Part shown: positions 60,830 through 64,000 of the stretch, piece by piece | Layout of the letters: every line of letters begins with the position of its first letter | How positions within the stretch are numbered: position 1 is the first letter of the stretch | Assembly (NCBI RefSeq): GCF_000737335.2 | Contig: NZ_JMCC02000041.1 | Location: 1 to 64,000 of the forward strand | Reading direction: 5' to 3' | Length of the DNA: 64,000 nucleotides | Source of the DNA: Enhygromyxa salina | Lineage (GTDB): Bacteria > Myxococcota_A > Polyangia > Nannocystales > Nannocystaceae | Notes under the pieces: model-generated | What the model saw: only the letters and a program-made list of their open reading frames with translations | What the model was told of the DNA's origin: nothing | Databases searched by the model: none | Translations under genes and position numbers: made by a program

Positions 60830-63091
60830 CTACCTGTTGACGGGGCGGGCGGGGATCTTCTTGGGGATGATCGGCGGCGGCTTGGGTGCGCCGTCATCAC
60901 CACCCTCGTCGCCACCAGCGGGCTCGATGGGGACCGGCTCCGGCGTTGGCTCGGGCGTTGGCTCGGGCGTTGGGTCAGTCTTCTCGTCGGGCGTGGGCGT
61001 GGGCGTGGGCTTTGGCGTGGGCGTCGGCACCTTCTTCGACTCTTCCTTGGCCTTCTCCGCGGCGTCCTCTTCGATGTTGAGCTCCTCGGAGATCTCAGCG
61101 TTGCGCGCGCCTTCCAAGATCGGATAGGCGAGCGCACCCGCGGCGACCATCGCCCCCACACCAGAGGCGACCAGCGCGGCCGGAGCCTGACCCGAGCGGG
61201 CCTTGTACGCGGCGAGCCGCGGCGAGGTTGGGTACGCGGTGACCAGCGCGCCGTACGAGGCGGCCGGATCACCACCCGAAGCGACGGCGACAGCAGCGGC
61301 GAGCGCAGCCTTGCCCTCGTCGTCGGCGTGGTGACCGAAGGCCTGCGCGGCCATGTGCAGCTGCATCTTGCCGCCGCTGTGGGTCATCCACATGGTGCCG
61401 CTCGACAGCGGCGAGGCCAGATCGAAGAACGCGACCACGAAGTCGGCCGGGACATCCTCCACGTTCTTCAACGCGGTCTTGATCAGCTCGCGGCTCTGCG
61501 GGCTGTGCAGCGCGTCGAGGGGCATGTGGGCGATCACGCTGACTTGGTTGGCGGCCAGCGCCGAGGTCAGCGAAGGCGGCAGATAGGCGACGAGACCATC
61601 GCTGGGCCCGTTGTTGCCGATCCCCGCGTCCGCGAGGTGGCCGATCGCCTCGGGCGTGGCCCCAAGCGCGAAGTTCAGCGAGTCGTTGGCCGCAAACATC
61701 CAGCCGTCGATCGTGAGGCCGGTCAGCTGCGCGAGCACGTTGGCTTCGGGGACACCCGACAGCCCGGCGTGCAGCGCCTTGACCGTCTCGGTGCCGACCG
61801 CGATGTCGACCATGCCGATGTCCCACTTGGCGCCCGGGAGGTCGAACTCCTTGTTGACCCCCTCGTTGACCATTGGCAGCACGGCCGAGAGCTCGGCCGC
61901 GACGGCTGGCCACGACGCGTCGTCGGTCAGCCCAACTTGCAGCGCGACCGCGGCCGGTTGGTAGTGACCAGCGAGCAGGAACTCACCGCTGAGCTTGCCA
62001 GCGAGCTCCTTGAAGGAGGGCGGCGCGCCGGGATCGTTGGCGATGTCCGCCGCCATCTCTTGCGCGATCAGCTGCGGCGAGACGCTGGCCCAGATGAAGC
62101 CCGAGCCCGGCCGCACGCCACGCAACAGCTTGCCCGGCGCCGGCGTCAGGGCGGCGGCCATTTCGTTGAAATCTGCGTCGCTCTGCGGCGGCGCGATACT
62201 CATGACCATCAGGCCCGGCGGCGTCTGGATCGCCAGGTGAACATCCTCTTCGGCGATGTCCATGATGATGTTCGAGGCCTCGAGGTCGACGCCCGCGAGG
62301 TTGGTCGAGATCGTCGCGCGCAGCGTCGCGGAGCCCGCGGAGCCCGCGGGCACATAGGCGTCGAGGCTGGCTTGGCTGTCCGCGCACGCGATGTAGCCCG
62401 CGGCGGTCTCGATCGCCTTGCACTGCATGTCGGGCGCGCCGTCATCGATCGCCTTCATCAGCTTGGGCAGCGCGTCGGGCTGGTCGCCCGAGTAAATGAT
62501 CACGCCCTCGCCATCGGCGCCCTCGGCGATGACGATGCCCTTGTCGAGCTTCACGCCGCTGCTGGTGATCGTGGTCTTGGCTGCGTCGTACTGCAGCTTG
62601 CCCATGTTGTAGAGCATGCTGGCCGAAGCCAACTCCGAGAAATTGGGGTTGCCCTGGGCGGCCTTGCTCAGTCGATCGAGCGGCCCGCTCAGGAACCGGG
62701 AGCCCTCGTCGACATAGTCGAGGAACACGCTCGCGTCGCGCACGACCACGACGCCCTTGTACTGGCCAGCTTCCGACTTGGGCGCGAGCGCCAGCAGGTC
62801 GTCGAGCCCGGTCATCGGCGCCATCGCAACCGGCGGGGGCGCGAGCGCGGCCTCGGGCAGACCAGCTTCTTTTGCGGTCTCGAGCTCGACGGCAGCCTGT
62901 TCGGACTTGGCCTCGGGCTCGGATGCTTTGTCTTCGGTGTTCTCCTCAGCAGGTTTGTCTGCCTCGTCGGTTTGCCCGGTCAGCTCCTTGACCTTCTGGC
63001 AACCAGCGAGTCCGAGGGGAGCAGTGACAGCGAGCGCCGTGAGCAGCGTCAGGGGGATCGGGGGGGTCCAGGCACGTCGGTGTGTGCGCAT
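60830..63091 (-). CDS. Large lipoprotein of unknown function with TonB-like Pro tail
   Basis: About 753 residues from ATG 63089-63091 (ATG 63101-63103 is also possible). Lipobox LAGC (Cys31) is followed by a Glu/Ala/Lys linker and a long alpha/beta region (about 90-590). Its repeated segments are of the style DLLALAPKSEAGQYKGVVVV and LAQLTGLTIDGWMFAANDSL. A hydrophobic helix follows (ALVASGVGAMVAAGALAYPI). The tail is a Thr-Pro/Pro-Lys repeat (about 670-735) ending in Pro/Lys/Arg. I recognise no family. The hydrophobic helix before a periplasm-spanning Pro-rich tail is odd for a lipoprotein. An intrinsic terminator follows. Confidence 0.78.
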   Translation of the reverse strand: MRTHRRAWTPPIPLTLLTALAVTAPLGLAGCQKVKELTGQTDEADKPAEENTEDKASEPEAKSEQAAVELETAKEAGLPEAALAPPPVAMAPMTGLDDLLALAPKSEAGQYKGVVVVRDASVFLDYVDEGSRFLSGPLDRLSKAAQGNPNFSELASASMLYNMGKLQYDAAKTTITSSGVKLDKGIVIAEGADGEGVIIYSGDQPDALPKLMKAIDDGAPDMQCKAIETAAGYIACADSQASLDAYVPAGSAGSATLRATISTNLAGVDLEASNIIMDIAEEDVHLAIQTPPGLMVMSIAPPQSDADFNEMAAALTPAPGKLLRGVRPGSGFIWASVSPQLIAQEMAADIANDPGAPPSFKELAGKLSGEFLLAGHYQPAAVALQVGLTDDASWPAVAAELSAVLPMVNEGVNKEFDLPGAKWDIGMVDIAVGTETVKALHAGLSGVPEANVLAQLTGLTIDGWMFAANDSLNFALGATPEAIGHLADAGIGNNGPSDGLVAYLPPSLTSALAANQVSVIAHMPLDALHSPQSRELIKTALKNVEDVPADFVVAFFDLASPLSSGTMWMTHSGGKMQLHMAAQAFGHHADDEGKAALAAAVAVASGGDPAASYGALVTAYPTSPRLAAYKARSGQAPAALVASGVGAMVAAGALAYPILEGARNAEISEELNIEEDAAEKAKEESKKVPTPTPKPTPTPTPDEKTDPTPEPTPEPTPEPVPIEPAGGDEGGDDGAPKPPPIIPKKIPARPVNR

Positions 63092-63596
63092 GGGGCGGAG
63101 CATACTTGATTGAGGCCGACCGCGCGCCAGTGCCACGGGTGCAGTTGCAACGCGGCTGACTCACGCCGCCAGCTCTCTTGCTCCAGTGTCGAGCAGCGAG
63201 TGAACATCCCCCCATCTGCGGTCGTGGGCCGACGCGAGCGGGTCCTCGGTCGATTCGTGCTGTCGATTCGTGCTTCCGCTGCAGAGCGTCCGCGTGGTCA
63301 TGCAAGACGAACATCGACTGCTGCTCGAAGGGCCGCACCAAATCCCGATCAACGAACAGATTGTGCGGGGCCTCGAAACTCCCCTCGAGGCCATACAGCG
63401 CACGCTTGGATCGCTTGGCTCGGACACCACATGGCGTGCAGCCCGCTGCACGATCCCGCTGGTTTTTCCGCTTCGAGTGCGGACGAGCACCGTCGAGATC
63501 GGGCCCGAGCTACGAGCGAAACCCGTTCACCCAGGCGCACAAAACATTGAAAACTCCAATAAATTCAGTTGACTGCAAACAAAAAGGATCGTCTCT
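63092..63596. other. Intergenic region without supported gene
   Basis: Open frames here are short and unconvincing on both strands. The last ~60 bases are AT-rich (AATAAATTCAGTTGACTGC) and probably hold promoter elements for the TetR-type gene. Confidence 0.45.
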
Positions 63597-63638
63597 TTGA
63601 CACGCTGGTGAAACAACTTCACTTTGTTGTTCCAGCGT
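63597..63638 (+). promoter_or_regulatory. Promoter/operator of the TetR-type gene
   Basis: TTGACA at 63597-63602 could serve as a -35 element. It overlaps an imperfect palindrome with arms ACGCTGG (63602-63608) and CCAGCGT (63632-63638), and AACAAC/GTTGTT inside. A second nested dyad, GTGAAACAACTTCAC, covers 63608-63622. TetR-family repressors commonly bind such dyads over their own promoter. Confidence 0.55.
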
Positions 63639-63684
63639 GAACCAAGTTCAGCAGCGGCATCTCCAGCTGCCACCCGTCATTCAC

Positions 63685-64000
63685 ATGCGAGAAAAGCGCA
63701 GGGAAGCCACCATCGAGCGCATCGTCGAGCAGGCGATGCATCTGCTCGAGACCGAGGGCTTCGAGGCCCTCACGATCCAGCGCCTCGCCAAGGAGCTGGG
63801 CTACGCCGTTGGTGCCCTGTATCGCTACTTCCGCTCAAAAGACGCGCTGCTGGTCGCGCTCTTGCACCGCGTCATGGATCGCATGGGCGAGGACATGGCT
63901 GCCGGGCTCGAGTGGGTCGACAACGAGCGTCTGCAGCGGCTGACCAGCGTGGGCGAGCCCGCCGACACGCCGCTCACAGAGAGCGAAGGCCTGCTTCGGC
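63685..64000 (+). CDS. TetR-family transcriptional regulator (partial, runs off window)
   Basis: The frame is open to the window end. ATG 63685 is preferred; GTG 63637 overlaps the putative operator. The N-terminal TetR helix-turn-helix is clear: ATIERIVEQAMHLLETEGFE, then LTIQRLAKELGYAVGALYRY followed by FRSKDALLVALLHRV. The ligand-binding half is incomplete. It probably represses itself through the upstream palindrome; other targets may lie beyond the window. Confidence 0.9.
   Translation, partial: MREKRREATIERIVEQAMHLLETEGFEALTIQRLAKELGYAVGALYRYFRSKDALLVALLHRVMDRMGEDMAAGLEWVDNERLQRLTSVGEPADTPLTESEGLLR

Overview
The window is high-GC DNA from a myxobacterium (Myxococcota), most likely of the Nannocystis/Plesiocystis/Enhygromyxa group. 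The evidence is the many secreted lipoproteins with (Gly-Asp)n linkers encoded by GGCGAT-type hexamers, a TIGR04552-type protein, a Ser/Thr kinase-like protein, TIGR02996/WD40 and choice-of-anchor L proteins, and a sequence resembling the Myxococcus LexA operator upstream of lexA. Group placement is inference from gene content.

Layout. 1-8.1 kb: lipoprotein, cyclophilin lipoprotein, TonB-like protein, lexA and small membrane or charged proteins. 8.2-14.7 kb: four consecutive secreted proteins (nuclease, OB-module protein, choice-of-anchor L protein, amidohydrolase with thrombospondin type-3 repeats). 15-26.2 kb: a 30-residue membrane peptide, the TIGR04552 protein, a DUF2231 protein, ftsB coupled to a diguanylate cyclase, an aldolase/dehydrogenase fusion, an amidohydrolase, and a frameshifted WD40 gene. 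26.3 kb: tRNA-Ala(GGC), then a Cys-rich lipoprotein. 28.3-31.8 kb: gene-poor accessory DNA with fragments of IS1380-, ExeA/TniB- and IS91-type transposition genes. 31.8-38.9 kb: ankyrin protein, secreted proteins, a thioesterase/enoyl-CoA hydratase divergon, a probable pseudokinase, and another Cys-rich GD-repeat lipoprotein. 38.9-46.2 kb: tamA-tamB. 46.2-54.8 kb: tripartite RND efflux system and a CPA2 antiporter. 55-60.5 kb: complete isc operon (merR-iscS-iscU-iscA-hscB-hscA-fdx) headed by a MerR-type regulator with a CxxC...CxxC tail in place of IscR. 60.8-64 kb: large lipoprotein and the start of a TetR regulator.

The most unusual feature is a family of about 105-bp repeats (eight copies: 2716-2822, 5249-5351, 5363-5507, 7189-7297, 7298-7405, 7406-7492, 34098-34136, 34137-34245). 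Each cluster begins within about 15 nt of a stop codon, in the sense orientation of that gene. The complete copies end in a GCCCCCT-NNN-AGGGGGC hairpin followed by a U-rich or mixed tract. They look like a dispersed 3'-UTR or terminator module.

A second notable feature is a duplicated dyad (ACTCT-N12-AGAGT) upstream of the isc operon, the likely target of its MerR-type regulator. Limits: no database search was possible. Start codons in this GC-rich DNA are often ambiguous (GTG and TTG are used), and several families are named from motif memory only.
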